24,131 nt of DNA from Gp7-AA10 sp035636095. GTDB lineage: Bacteria > Acidobacteriota > Thermoanaerobaculia > Gp7-AA8. The position numbers were made by a program, and so were the translations under genes. Numbering within the stretch: position 1 is the first letter of the stretch; every line of letters starts with the position of its first letter. Where the stretch lies: contig DASPZU010000064.1 in assembly GCA_035636095.1 (NCBI GenBank), positions 1-24,131 of the forward strand. Reading direction: 5' to 3'. The notes beneath the pieces are model-generated. The model saw only the letters and a program-made list of their open reading frames with translations, made no database searches and was not told the DNA's origin. Shown piece after piece: positions 17,853 to 24,131 of this stretch.

Positions 17853-18527
17853 TCAATAGTCCTTGAGGCTCGGCGGTTCGTACGGCTTTCCGACCTTGTT
17901 GAGATGCTGCGTTAGGCGGAAGTTGCGGCTGTCGAGCATCAGAGCGACGTTGCCCGTCACCGTTCCGGCAGTCGTCACCTCGATGGCCGATTCGATCTGA
18001 CCCCCCTGCTCATTCCACGCGATCAGGCGGTAACGGCCGGGCGGAACATTCGGAAGCGCGTAGTTCCCGCTCTGGTCGGCGAAGCCGTAATACGGCGTCG
18101 ACATCACCTGAATGACTGCCGACATACTCGGATGCACGTTGCAGTACACGTTGACGAGTCCGGGAGTGTCGAATCGCTGCGCCTTCCCGGCCCCTCGCCT
18201 GTAAAGACCGAGGTCGAAGGAGTTGTTAGACGAGAGCGAGAAGAGGTTGTGCGAGATCGGATCATCGTTTGGGAATTCGACGGTCGAGCCGACAGCAATC
18301 GCGAGCACGTGAGGGACCAGCATCTTGCCGCGCGTCACCATCTGAAATTTGCCTGGGACGGCCTTCGGTGTTCGACCGCTGACCGGCTCGAGCCAGACCA
18401 GCGTCTCTGTGACCACCGGATTCTGCCCCCGTTTTGTGACGAAACTGACCTTGCCGCTGACATTGCCGGCGGAGAGTGAGGAAGCGAGCGCCAATGCGCA
18501 CGCAGCAGCGGAAATCATTGGTTTCAT
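17853..18527 (-). CDS. Exported cupredoxin-like protein with a carboxypeptidase-regulatory-like segment
   Basis: The 224-residue product has a signal peptide (1-20) and a beta-sandwich with a complete type 1 copper ligand set: H93 in SHNLFSL, then C129, H132 and M135 in VYCNVHPSM. This pattern matches plastocyanin/azurin-like domains. The following SGNYALPNVPPGRYRLIAW segment has the look of a carboxypeptidase-regulatory-like beta domain. It probably binds copper and moves electrons outside the cytoplasm. Its stop touches the start of the kinase gene with no gap, so the two form one transcript. I see no strong Shine-Dalgarno; GGAG lies about 11 nt before the ATG. Confidence 0.85.
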   Translation of the reverse strand: MKPMISAAACALALASSLSAGNVSGKVSFVTKRGQNPVVTETLVWLEPVSGRTPKAVPGKFQMVTRGKMLVPHVLAIAVGSTVEFPNDDPISHNLFSLSSNNSFDLGLYRRGAGKAQRFDTPGLVNVYCNVHPSMSAVIQVMSTPYYGFADQSGNYALPNVPPGRYRLIAWNEQGGQIESAIEVTTAGTVTGNVALMLDSRNFRLTQHLNKVGKPYEPPSLKDY

Positions 18528-18555
18528 GGGCGATTAGGCTCCGGAAAATCGGAAT

Positions 18556-18593
18556 GGTAGCACACGAAATCGGCATGCCGATTGCGGTAGCAC
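18556..18593. promoter_or_regulatory. Candidate operator: perfect palindrome between direct repeats
   Basis: AATCGGCATGCCGATT (18568-18583) is a perfect 16-bp palindrome, flanked by identical GGTAGCAC copies at 18556-18563 and 18586-18593. It lies 41 bp upstream of the cupredoxin ATG, where a weak minus-strand -10 (TACCAT, 18554-18559) overlaps the first direct repeat. A repressor or activator of the cupredoxin-kinase operon could bind here. Confidence 0.5.
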
Positions 18594-18725
18594 GGAGCGT
18601 TGCCGGACGGATTTCGCGTTGCTATTTCAGGTGAAAAATCGCATCATTAGATTGCTTCTGCAATAAAAAGATTCGCATAGCGTTATCGAGCAGCAGACGC
18701 TCTTTGAAGCAGTTATAAAGTTCCC

Positions 18726-18942
18726 GCTCCTCCCCTCCACCCCGGGGCGTGTTGGAGCGGTCGATCCGGTCCGCGACTTCGGTGTGGTGGGTCATGGCCA
18801 TGGACGTGACGCTTGTTGCGGGTCCGCCGGAAATTCATGGGGGAGGAGGTACTGCGTTCGATGGATTGTTCTAGTAAACCTGAGGGGGCGAGTTCTTAGC
18901 TCCCACCCCGGAAGGGCGCCTGCAAAGGCGCCCTTTTGTTTT
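18726..18942 (+). ncRNA. Candidate structured RNA with a sequestered Shine-Dalgarno
   Basis: A plus-strand terminator (18912-18942) needs a plus-strand transcript, yet the upstream genes are all on the minus strand and no long plus-strand ORF lies here. TATAAA at 18714-18719 is a plausible -10. Inside, CTCCTCCCC (18727-18735) is perfectly complementary to GGGGAGGAG (18840-18848), and within it GGTCCGCGAC (18768-18777) pairs with GTTGCGGGTC (18815-18824) with three G-U pairs. The nested helices give a rod-like fold. The 3' strand of the outer helix contains AGGAGGT, a perfect Shine-Dalgarno, 10 nt before an ATG (18861) with a 12-codon ORF. It may be a 6S-like RNA, an unknown sRNA or a leader. 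I cannot match it to a family. Confidence 0.45.
18912..18942 (+). terminator. Strong Rho-independent terminator
   Basis: GGGCGCCT and AGGCGCCC pair perfectly around GCAA, extended by AA/TT, and are followed by TTTTGTTTT. The orientation is plus. The minus-strand zinc-finger gene ends at its last base. Confidence 0.88.
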
Positions 18943-19205
18943 CAATCCAGTGTCGGCACGTAGGTAGCCTCCGGATCGAGGATGGGCGGACGTCCGGGAG
19001 CGATGATCATCCGCAGCTTCTCGCGAAACGCCTCGACGCTCTTCAATTCCTCGTCGAGCAGCGCATACAGAGCACGAACTTCAGCCGCGCGCACGCGTGA
19101 GGGATTGCGATCGAGGCAAGCGTTGGTCTTGCAGCGCGGTGTGCAATATTTTCTGGTGGAACGCGTCAGCGGGAATCGGCTGCCACAGTAATCGCAGGTA
19201 CCCAT
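18942..19205 (-). CDS. Small zinc-finger protein
   Basis: An 87-residue protein beginning MGTCDYCGSRFPLTRSTRKY. The four cysteines of CDYC and CTPRC (residues 4, 7, and about 21 and 25) make a compact treble-clef-like zinc site, followed by a helical region (ALYALLDEELKSVEAFREKL) and a Pro-rich end. Such small treble-clef proteins often bind nucleic acid or protein, but I cannot name a family. Start at 19205 follows GGAGGGGAGGG in the 5' leader; an in-frame ATG at 19229 lies further upstream, in the operator region. It is divergent from the VWFA gene, with a tandem dyad between them. Confidence 0.65.
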   Translation of the reverse strand: MGTCDYCGSRFPLTRSTRKYCTPRCKTNACLDRNPSRVRAAEVRALYALLDEELKSVEAFREKLRMIIAPGRPPILDPEATYVPTLD

Positions 19206-19218
19206 CACGCCCTCCCCT

Positions 19219-19252
19219 CCGTTAATCAACGGATTGTTCCGTTAATCAACGG
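19219..19252. promoter_or_regulatory. Tandem operator: two identical dyads 20 bp apart
   Basis: CCGTTAATCAACGG occurs at 19219-19232 and again at 19239-19252. Each is an inverted repeat (CCGTT and AACGG) around AATC. The 20-bp spacing is close to two DNA turns, which would place two dimers on the same face. It lies between divergent genes. Confidence 0.5.
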
Positions 19253-19282
19253 CTCTCTCGTAGCCTAACACAGACCGAAGCG

Positions 19283-20933
19283 ATGCGAACCCTCACCGTC
19301 GCCGTCTTGATCTCGCTTTTTGCGCTTTCCGGATTTCCCCAACAGAAACTCGTCGAAACGATCGAGGTCCGCGTCGTCAACGTCGACGTGGTGGTCCGCG
19401 ATCGAGCCGGCAATCCGGTCAGCGGCCCTGATCAAAGAGGACTTCGAGGTCTACGAAGAGGGCGTCAGGCAGACCATCACGAATCTTTACGAGGTGCGCC
19501 GCGGCGATGCCGACAACAGCGCGAACTCCGAGATTCCGCTGGAGTTACGACAGCGGAGACTGCTTCTGTTCGTCGACAGCTCATCCCTCCAGCACGCCAA
19601 GAAAGAGTCGGTCCTGGCCGCTGTCGAGAGATTCGTCGACCAGAAGATGAGGCCGGAAGATCAAGCCATGGTCGTGTGCTGGCGCCTTGGTCTTCACGTG
19701 ATTCTTCCCTTCAGCAGCGATTAGGAGGCCGTCAAGGGAGCAATCGGCAAACTGCGACATGTCGCGCCCGCGGGAGACGCGCAACACGTCACCATCGAAT
19801 GGATCAAGAGCGACATTCAGAATCTCATCCGGATGGCGGAGGGCAACGTGCTGAGTTGGCCCGAGGCTCATGCCCGGGCACAATCGGACATCGATGGTCA
19901 CGCAAACCGCATGAGCGTGGAACAGGAGGCGATGCTTCAAGGGGTGGAGCGCATGGCCACCAGCATTGGTGGACTCGAGGGAAAAAAGGTCCTTCTGTTT
20001 GTCGGCGAACATGTAAACGAACGTCCGGGAGCGGAGCTGTACCGATATGCGTTCGATGAATTTTCGCCGCGTATGAATCGAACGAACCTTCCCAATTTGC
20101 AGGCCGTCACCGGAGTCATGGGCAATCGCATGCCGGCGATGATTGACGCCGTCGCAAAGCGAGCGAGCGAAAACGGCGTCATGATCTATGCCATTGGTAC
20201 GGCACAGACTTCCACCGAGATGTCCGCGGACAACAGAAGCCCGATCGACACGCCGCTCGATTACACCGAGAGCTTTTCCCGCGCTGCCAGCACCGGCTCT
20301 GCGCTGAAAGCGATGGCGGGAGGGACCGGTGGAGTCGCAGTCACGCAAACAACAAACTTTGATCTGGCTTTCGACATCATCAGCAAGGACCTCGATTCCT
20401 ACTACTCTCTCGGCTATCGACCGCCCGAGTCTCGCGGAACGCCGCGCAGGGTCGTGGTGAAGCTGAAGAATCCCAAGTATCTGGTTCGTGCGCGCGAAAC
20501 TGTCGTCATCAAGTCGAACGATGATCAGATGAGGGATCGCGTGATCGCAAATCTGTACACCGACACCGCGTCGAGCACATGGCCCATCTCGATTCGGACG
20601 GGACCGCCGGCAAATGACGGCGGCAAATTCACGGTGCCGGTGAAAGTGACGATGGCCTCGACAATCACACTCCTGCCTCAGGACCAGAAGCTCGTCGGAG
20701 GCTTCGTTCTCTATTTCGTGATCGGCACGGGCGACGGCAGGAATTCCGAAGTCATGCGACGTCCCCGGGGGTTCGGGATCCCACCATTCGCGGAGCAGGC
20801 AGTGCGAGCGAAGCCGATGACCTACACCACCGCGATTCGGGTGAACCCCGGCGAGAACATCCTGTCGGTCGGGATCATCGATCAGATTAGCGGGACGACA
20901 GGCTTCGCCCGCGCGAAAATCCTCGCGCGCTAA
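19283..20933 (+). pseudogene. VWFA-related secreted protein, broken by a frameshift and an in-frame stop
   Basis: The intact form would be about 549 residues: signal peptide (MRTLTVAVLISLFALSG), a VVVRDRAGNPVSG segment continuing LIKEDFEVYEEGVRQ, a VWFA-like core and a C-terminal beta domain. This matches the acidobacterial VWFA-related family. Two lesions break it. One extra C in GGCCCTG (19426-19428) shifts the frame after codon 48. Then TAG at 19722-19724 stops the restored frame, although translation would continue as EAVKGAIGKLRHVAP to the end at 20933. The remaining sequence is otherwise well kept. The cause may be recent decay or a sequencing error; both lesions would need to be errors for the gene to be intact. 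Confidence 0.85.
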
Positions 20934-20934
20934 A

Positions 20935-21023
20935 TGGTGCCCCCGGCCGGACTCGAACCGGCACGGCCCTTTCGGACCTCGGGATTTTAAGTCCCGTGCG
21001 TCTGCCAATTCCGCCACAGGGGC
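20935..21023 (-). tRNA. tRNA-Leu (anticodon UAA), CCA encoded
   Basis: The minus strand folds as a class II tRNA: acceptor GCCCCTG with CGGGGGC, D-arm with AATTGGCAGAC, anticodon loop CTTAAAA giving UAA, a long variable arm (GGTCCGAAAGGGCC) and T-arm GGTTCGAGTCC. CCA is encoded at the 3' end (20935-20937). It reads Leu codons UUA/UUG. It ends 1 nt from the VWFA stop and its 5' end is 2 nt from the heptamer repeat. Confidence 0.96.
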
Positions 21024-21025
21024 CA

Positions 21026-21048
21026 ACTCAGGACTGAGGACTGAGTCA
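21026..21048. repeat. Left arm of inverted heptamer pair, locus F (GGACTGA units)
   Basis: Two tandem GGACTGA copies (21031-21037 and 21038-21044) with partial flanking units. Complementary to the right arm at 21290-21310. The stop codon of the four-helix-bundle remnant lies in this arm (21046-21048). Confidence 0.85.
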
Positions 21049-21288
21049 TCGCGTCGTTCTCGGTGGACTCACCGCACGGCGTAAACCGCCGATGATGCAC
21101 GCCACTTCCTCGCCCTCGCCTAGCAACAATGTGAATCCTTCCTCCTCCAAATAGCCAATATCCAAGGCAGTGTAGAGGTCACTACGCACTTCGGCCGCAG
21201 AAGATTTCGCGATCGACAGAAACTGATGAAATTCATTGCGATTTCCCCGCTCGAACCCTCGGCGATATTCAAGGGAACGGAGAGTGCC
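21046..21288 (-). pseudogene. Truncated four-helix-bundle protein gene (23S rRNA intervening-sequence protein type)
   Basis: The minus strand encodes 80 codons without a stop or a usable start codon. From residue 11 on it reads GFERGNRNEFHQFLSIAK, then SSAAEVRSDLYTALDIGYLE and VACIIGGLRRAV. This is the recognisable C-terminal two-thirds of the four-helix-bundle family, whose full members have about 115-130 residues. The N-terminal part, including the usual NIAEG region, is missing, and the homology starts just after the right-hand repeat. An in-frame TGA lies in that repeat (21304-21306). The family's function is unsettled; relatives include the Avd protein of diversity-generating retroelements. 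It is probably a decayed passenger of a repeat-bounded element. Confidence 0.8.
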
Positions 21289-21289
21289 C

Positions 21290-21310
21290 TCAGTCCTCAG
21301 TCCTCAGTCC
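21290..21310. repeat. Right arm of inverted heptamer pair, locus F (TCAGTCC units)
   Basis: Three perfect tandem TCAGTCC copies, each the reverse complement of the left-arm unit. The arm ends exactly one base before TATAAT. Together with the left arm it frames the truncated four-helix-bundle gene. Confidence 0.9.
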
Positions 21311-21316
21311 TATAAT
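21311..21316 (+). promoter_or_regulatory. Perfect -10 box before the acyl-CoA dehydrogenase gene
   Basis: TATAAT lies directly after the repeat and 8 nt before the ATG at 21325. That spacing predicts a leaderless or nearly leaderless transcript. No -35 is visible, because the position is occupied by repeat units. Confidence 0.6.
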
Positions 21317-21324
21317 CGGTCAAC

Positions 21325-22503
21325 ATGACCCAGGCCATCGAAGTCCCCGCCGGCGCGCCGCTCACCGCACTCTCCGAAGAGGAGCAGATGTTCCAGCAGA
21401 CCGTGCGCGAGTTCGCGATCGAGAAGATCCGACCGCTCGTCCACGACATGGATCGCCAGGCGGCGATGCCGAAGGAGCTGATCAGCAGCTTCTTCGACCT
21501 CGGAATCATGGGCATCGAGGTGCCGGATCAATGGGGCGGCGCGGGCTCGACATTCTTCAGCGCTGTCATCGTGGTCGAGGAGCTGTCGCACGTCGACGCC
21601 TCCTGCGGCGTCCTGGTGGATGTGCAAAACACCCTCGTCAACAACGCCATTCTTCGGTGGGGAAACGGCGATCAGAAATCGAAGTACCTGACCATGCTGG
21701 CGCGCGACATGGTCGGTGCGTACGCGCTCTCCGAAGCAGGTTCGGGATCGGATGCCTTCGCTCTCGCCACGCGCGCCGAAGACAAAGGCGACCACTGGGT
21801 TGTCAACGGGCGCAAGCTGTGGATCACCAACGCCGCCGAGGCGGGAGTATTCATCGTGTTCGTGAATGCGAACCCCGACGCGGGGTACAAAGGCATCACG
21901 GCATTCATCATCGAGCGCGATTTCCCCGGATTCTCAGTAGGAAAGAGGGAAGACAAGACCGGAATCCGGGCCTCTTCGACCTGCGAGCTGATCCTCGAAG
22001 ACTGCCGCGTCCCGAAAGAAAACGTCCTGGGCGAAGCGGGAAAGGGATACAAAATCGCGATCGAGACACTCAACGAAGGGCGGATCGGCATCGGAGCGCA
22101 GATGATCGGCATCGCGCGGGGCGCGCTGGAATACGCGATCGCCTACTCCAAAGAGCGGAGGCAGTTCGGAAAGCCGATCTCCGAGTTTCAAGGATTGCAA
22201 TTTCAGATCGCGCAGGCGGCCACGCAGCTCGAGGCGGCGCGACTCATGGTCTACAACGCCGCGCGATTGAAAGACTCCGGCAAGCCATTTCTTCGCGAGG
22301 CGGCCATGGCCAAACTCTTCTCGTCCGAGGTGTGCGAGCGGGTGACGTCGACGGCGGTGGAAATTTTCGGCGGAAACGGATACACCAAAGAGTACCCGGT
22401 CGAAAAGTTCTGGCGCGACTCGAAGATCGGAAAGATCTACGAAGGAACATCGAACATGCAGCTGGCCACCATCGCGAAGACGATCCTCACCGATCGGCTG
22501 TAG
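21325..22503 (+). CDS. Acyl-CoA dehydrogenase, short/branched-chain type
   Basis: The 392-residue product has the three-part acyl-CoA dehydrogenase fold: N-terminal helical domain with EEEQMFQQTVREFA, a middle beta domain with YALSEAGSGSDA and WITNAAEAGVFIVF (FAD contacts), and a C-terminal helical domain with RRQFGKPISEFQGLQF and the catalytic base E373 in KIYEGTSNMQL. The position of the glutamate in YEGT suits short- and branched-chain enzymes. It oxidises acyl-CoA to the 2-enoyl-CoA and passes electrons to electron-transfer flavoprotein. The exact chain preference is not clear. No other fatty-acid gene lies in the window. Its end overlaps the next, convergent gene by 17 bp. Confidence 0.93.
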   Translation: MTQAIEVPAGAPLTALSEEEQMFQQTVREFAIEKIRPLVHDMDRQAAMPKELISSFFDLGIMGIEVPDQWGGAGSTFFSAVIVVEELSHVDASCGVLVDVQNTLVNNAILRWGNGDQKSKYLTMLARDMVGAYALSEAGSGSDAFALATRAEDKGDHWVVNGRKLWITNAAEAGVFIVFVNANPDAGYKGITAFIIERDFPGFSVGKREDKTGIRASSTCELILEDCRVPKENVLGEAGKGYKIAIETLNEGRIGIGAQMIGIARGALEYAIAYSKERRQFGKPISEFQGLQFQIAQAATQLEAARLMVYNAARLKDSGKPFLREAAMAKLFSSEVCERVTSTAVEIFGGNGYTKEYPVEKFWRDSKIGKIYEGTSNMQLATIAKTILTDRL

Positions 22504-22957
22504 TCTCCCGCTGCCGCCGCGCCAGCCGCTGTAGAAAGTCGTACGCGATGCCGCCCGACGTTCGTCGCAGCGTCAGAAAGTAAACCGCCAGCGCCACCAA
22601 CCCCCCGATCCACGCCAGAGTCCCCAGCTGGGTCGCATGTTTGCCGAAGAACGGCCAGATCATGAACGTCAGCGCGCCGATGACGCCGACGACGAGAATC
22701 GCGATCCGCTGCGCTTTCGGCGCGTCGACATCGCGATTGCACACCAGCGTGACCGTGGCCTGATCGCTCGCATCGACCGCCCATGAAACGGTGCACTCCA
22801 CGCCCCCCGCCACCGCCACCCCGCGGCGGAGCGGCAGAATGAATCGCCGTTCACGGTCGCGCGATGCCTGCATCTCGCCTCCGAACAGCTCGACCAGGTC
22901 GTCGACCGCCTGGGGCAGTCCCTGCGACGGCACGCGGTCCTCCGTGAACTCGATCAT
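22487..22957 (-). CDS. Small membrane protein of unknown function
   Basis: A 156-residue protein. A soluble N-terminal part (MIEFTEDRVPSQGLPQAV) and a beta-like middle (VAVAGGVECTVSWAVD) are followed by two hydrophobic helices near residues 95-115 and 120-140, then a basic tail (RRQRETTADR). No family is recognisable. The start at 22957 fits a -10 box (TACAAT) 10 nt upstream; ATG at 22969 is also in frame. It is divergent from the second kinase, with which it may share a regulatory region, and is antiparallel to the acyl-CoA dehydrogenase end. Confidence 0.7.
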   Translation of the reverse strand: MIEFTEDRVPSQGLPQAVDDLVELFGGEMQASRDRERRFILPLRRGVAVAGGVECTVSWAVDASDQATVTLVCNRDVDAPKAQRIAILVVGVIGALTFMIWPFFGKHATQLGTLAWIGGLVALAVYFLTLRRTSGGIAYDFLQRLARRQRETTADR

Positions 22958-22967
22958 GCAACTCGCC

Positions 22968-22983
22968 ATTGTAGAAGTAGAAT
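22968..22983. promoter_or_regulatory. Divergent -10 boxes
   Basis: TACAAT on the minus strand (22968-22973) faces the small membrane protein gene. TAGAAT on the plus strand (22978-22983) faces the kinase gene, 14 nt before its ATG. Neither has a clear -35. Confidence 0.4.
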
Positions 22984-22997
22984 CGCTGCGGTAGCCC

Positions 22998-24131
22998 ATG
23001 ACGGACGTCCCGCAGTCGTTCGATCGGTTCGAGGTCATCCGTGTGCTCGGCAAAGGTGGGATGGGGACGGTTTACCTCGCCCGCGACTCGCGCCTCGAGC
23101 GCACCGTGGCGCTGAAAGTCCTGCGCGCGGAAGATCTGGCGGCCGGCGATCGGCGAGCGCGATTCATGCGCGAAGCGCGCTCGGCAGCCGCCATCCGCCA
23201 TCCCAACGTCGCGACCATCCACGAAGTCGGCGAGTCGGACGGCCCGCCGTACATTGTGATGGAGTACTGCGAAGGCGAAACGCTGACGCAGCGCATTCAT
23301 CGGCGTCCGCTCGAAGCGGCGGAATTTCTCAACATCGCACGCCAGATCGCGGCCGGAGTCGCGGCCGCGCACGAAGGCGGCATCATCCATCGCGATCTGA
23401 AGAGCCCCAACGTCATGATCGAGCCGTCGGGCCAGGTGAAGATCCTCGACTTCGGCCTCGCCAAGGCGCTGCATCGCGAAGTCGCGCCCATGTCCATCGA
23501 CACCACCACCGGACAACTCTTCGGCACTCTTCACTATCTCTCGCCCGAGCAGGCGCGAGGGCAGCCCGCCGACGAGCGCAGCGACCTTTTTTGCCTCGGC
23601 ATCGTTTTCTACCAGATGGCCACCGGGCAATTGCCATTCAACGCCGACGCGCCATTGCTGGTCCTCGAGAAAATTCGCGACTCGGAACCGGAGCCATTCG
23701 TTCCGCTCGATTCACAATTCCCGCCGTCGGCGGCGAAGATGATCGGAAAGCTGCTGCAAAAAGATCCAAAGGATCGATACCAGAGCGCCCGCGAAGTACT
23801 GGCGGACATCGACGTCCTGATCACGCCGACGGCGCGCCACACGCTTGCTCCCCATTCACGAAGCCTCATCGGCCGGACGGTCCATCGCGCGAAGTGGCCG
23901 AGGATTGTGATTGCACTGGCGGCGGTGGCGTTGATCGGCACGGCAATCTACTTCGCGCAGACCAGCGGAGTGAGCGACGACGCGACTACCAGCGCGGGCG
24001 CCGCTCCCCCGCCCATCCACTCCCTGGCCGTCTTGCCGATGACCAACATCGCCAACAACACCCGCGATGATTTCCTGTCGGTCGGCCTGGCCGACGCCCT
24101 CACCACGAATCTGCAGCAGATTCGTGGTGAG
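22998..24131 (+). CDS. Ser/Thr protein kinase with a TM helix and TolB-like start (runs off the window end)
   Basis: A partial protein of 378 residues with no stop before the window end. The kinase domain (about 11-270) is complete: GKGGMG 18-23, K40, HRD 131-133 in IIHRDLKSPN, DFG 151-153, and the activation segment FGTLHYLSPEQARG. A transmembrane helix follows (about 301-320). The extracytoplasmic part begins HSLAVLPMTNIANN and DDFLSVGLADALTTNLQQI, as in TolB/adenylate-cyclase-type domains that often precede TPR repeats in Acidobacteria-like kinases. The start at 22998 is close to TAGAAT. The C-terminal region, probably TPR or further TolB-like repeats, is outside the window. Confidence 0.93.
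   Translation, partial: MTDVPQSFDRFEVIRVLGKGGMGTVYLARDSRLERTVALKVLRAEDLAAGDRRARFMREARSAAAIRHPNVATIHEVGESDGPPYIVMEYCEGETLTQRIHRRPLEAAEFLNIARQIAAGVAAAHEGGIIHRDLKSPNVMIEPSGQVKILDFGLAKALHREVAPMSIDTTTGQLFGTLHYLSPEQARGQPADERSDLFCLGIVFYQMATGQLPFNADAPLLVLEKIRDSEPEPFVPLDSQFPPSAAKMIGKLLQKDPKDRYQSAREVLADIDVLITPTARHTLAPHSRSLIGRTVHRAKWPRIVIALAAVALIGTAIYFAQTSGVSDDATTSAGAAPPPIHSLAVLPMTNIANNTRDDFLSVGLADALTTNLQQIRGE

Noticed and set aside
18794..18874. 26-codon plus-strand ORF as a small protein gene
   Set aside because: No clear ribosome site and it overlaps the paired arms of the candidate RNA; the 12-codon ORF at 18861 has the better Shine-Dalgarno.
18726..18911. tmRNA, RNase P RNA or SRP RNA
   Set aside because: None of the conserved cores (tRNA-like ends, P4 region, GGAA-type SRP apical loop) is found.
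19722..19724. Programmed read-through or recoding of TAG in the VWFA gene
   Set aside because: A separate frameshift upstream already breaks the gene, and no recoding signal is visible.
19581..21026. Minus-strand ORF of 481 codons running through the VWFA region and the tRNA
   Set aside because: It crosses tRNA-Leu and the repeat and has no domain; the plus-strand VWFA sequence is coherent.
21531..22583. Plus-strand ORF of 350 codons in another frame
   Set aside because: Arg-rich shadow of the acyl-CoA dehydrogenase gene.

Overview
The window is a GC-rich, gene-dense piece of bacterial chromosome, most likely from the Acidobacteriota. The best pointer is a secreted protein of the acidobacterial VWFA-related type. 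It also carries large one-component Ser/Thr kinases, a prolyl-oligopeptidase-type lipoprotein and an rpsU-mutS2-dnaG-rpoD cluster. The class cannot be fixed from the sequence alone.

Layout. 1-3.5 kb: the N-terminal part of murJ (minus strand) diverges from a short operon (FAD reductase, squalene/phytoene synthase, secreted protein) that points to isoprenoid or envelope lipid chemistry. 3.5-7.8 kb: a small zinc-ribbon protein, uridine kinase, a lone ExbD, a secreted protein of unknown function and an S9 peptidase lipoprotein. 7.8-14.25 kb: the macromolecular synthesis cluster rpsU, mutS2, dnaG, rpoD. It has a clear promoter before rpsU, a terminator between rpsU and mutS2, and a terminator after rpoD. 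14.3-18.5 kb: an unknown secreted protein, then a minus-strand operon of a cupredoxin and a transmembrane kinase that carries a degenerate cyclase domain. 18.5-19.3 kb: a non-coding stretch with a palindromic candidate operator and a candidate structured RNA ending in a strong terminator, then a small zinc-finger gene and a tandem operator. 19.3-21.3 kb: a broken VWFA gene, tRNA-Leu(UAA) and a truncated four-helix-bundle gene between repeats. 21.3-24.1 kb: acyl-CoA dehydrogenase, a small membrane protein, and the start of a second Ser/Thr kinase.

The most unusual signal runs across the whole window. At six places there are pairs of inverted arms built of short tandem units, mostly exactly 7 bp long. 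The unit sequence differs at every locus (GAAGGCA, AGGGATG, TCAGGAC, ATTTCAA, CACAGAG-like, TCAGTCC). Five are compact hairpins. In the sixth, the arms bracket an 80-codon remnant of a four-helix-bundle (23S rRNA intervening-sequence type) protein gene. One hairpin sits in frame inside mutS2. Another supplies the mutS2 stop codon and the dnaG Shine-Dalgarno sequence. I infer a family of small inverted-heptamer elements, some loaded with a four-helix-bundle gene and most empty. That is a hypothesis; only the repeats and the remnant are seen directly.
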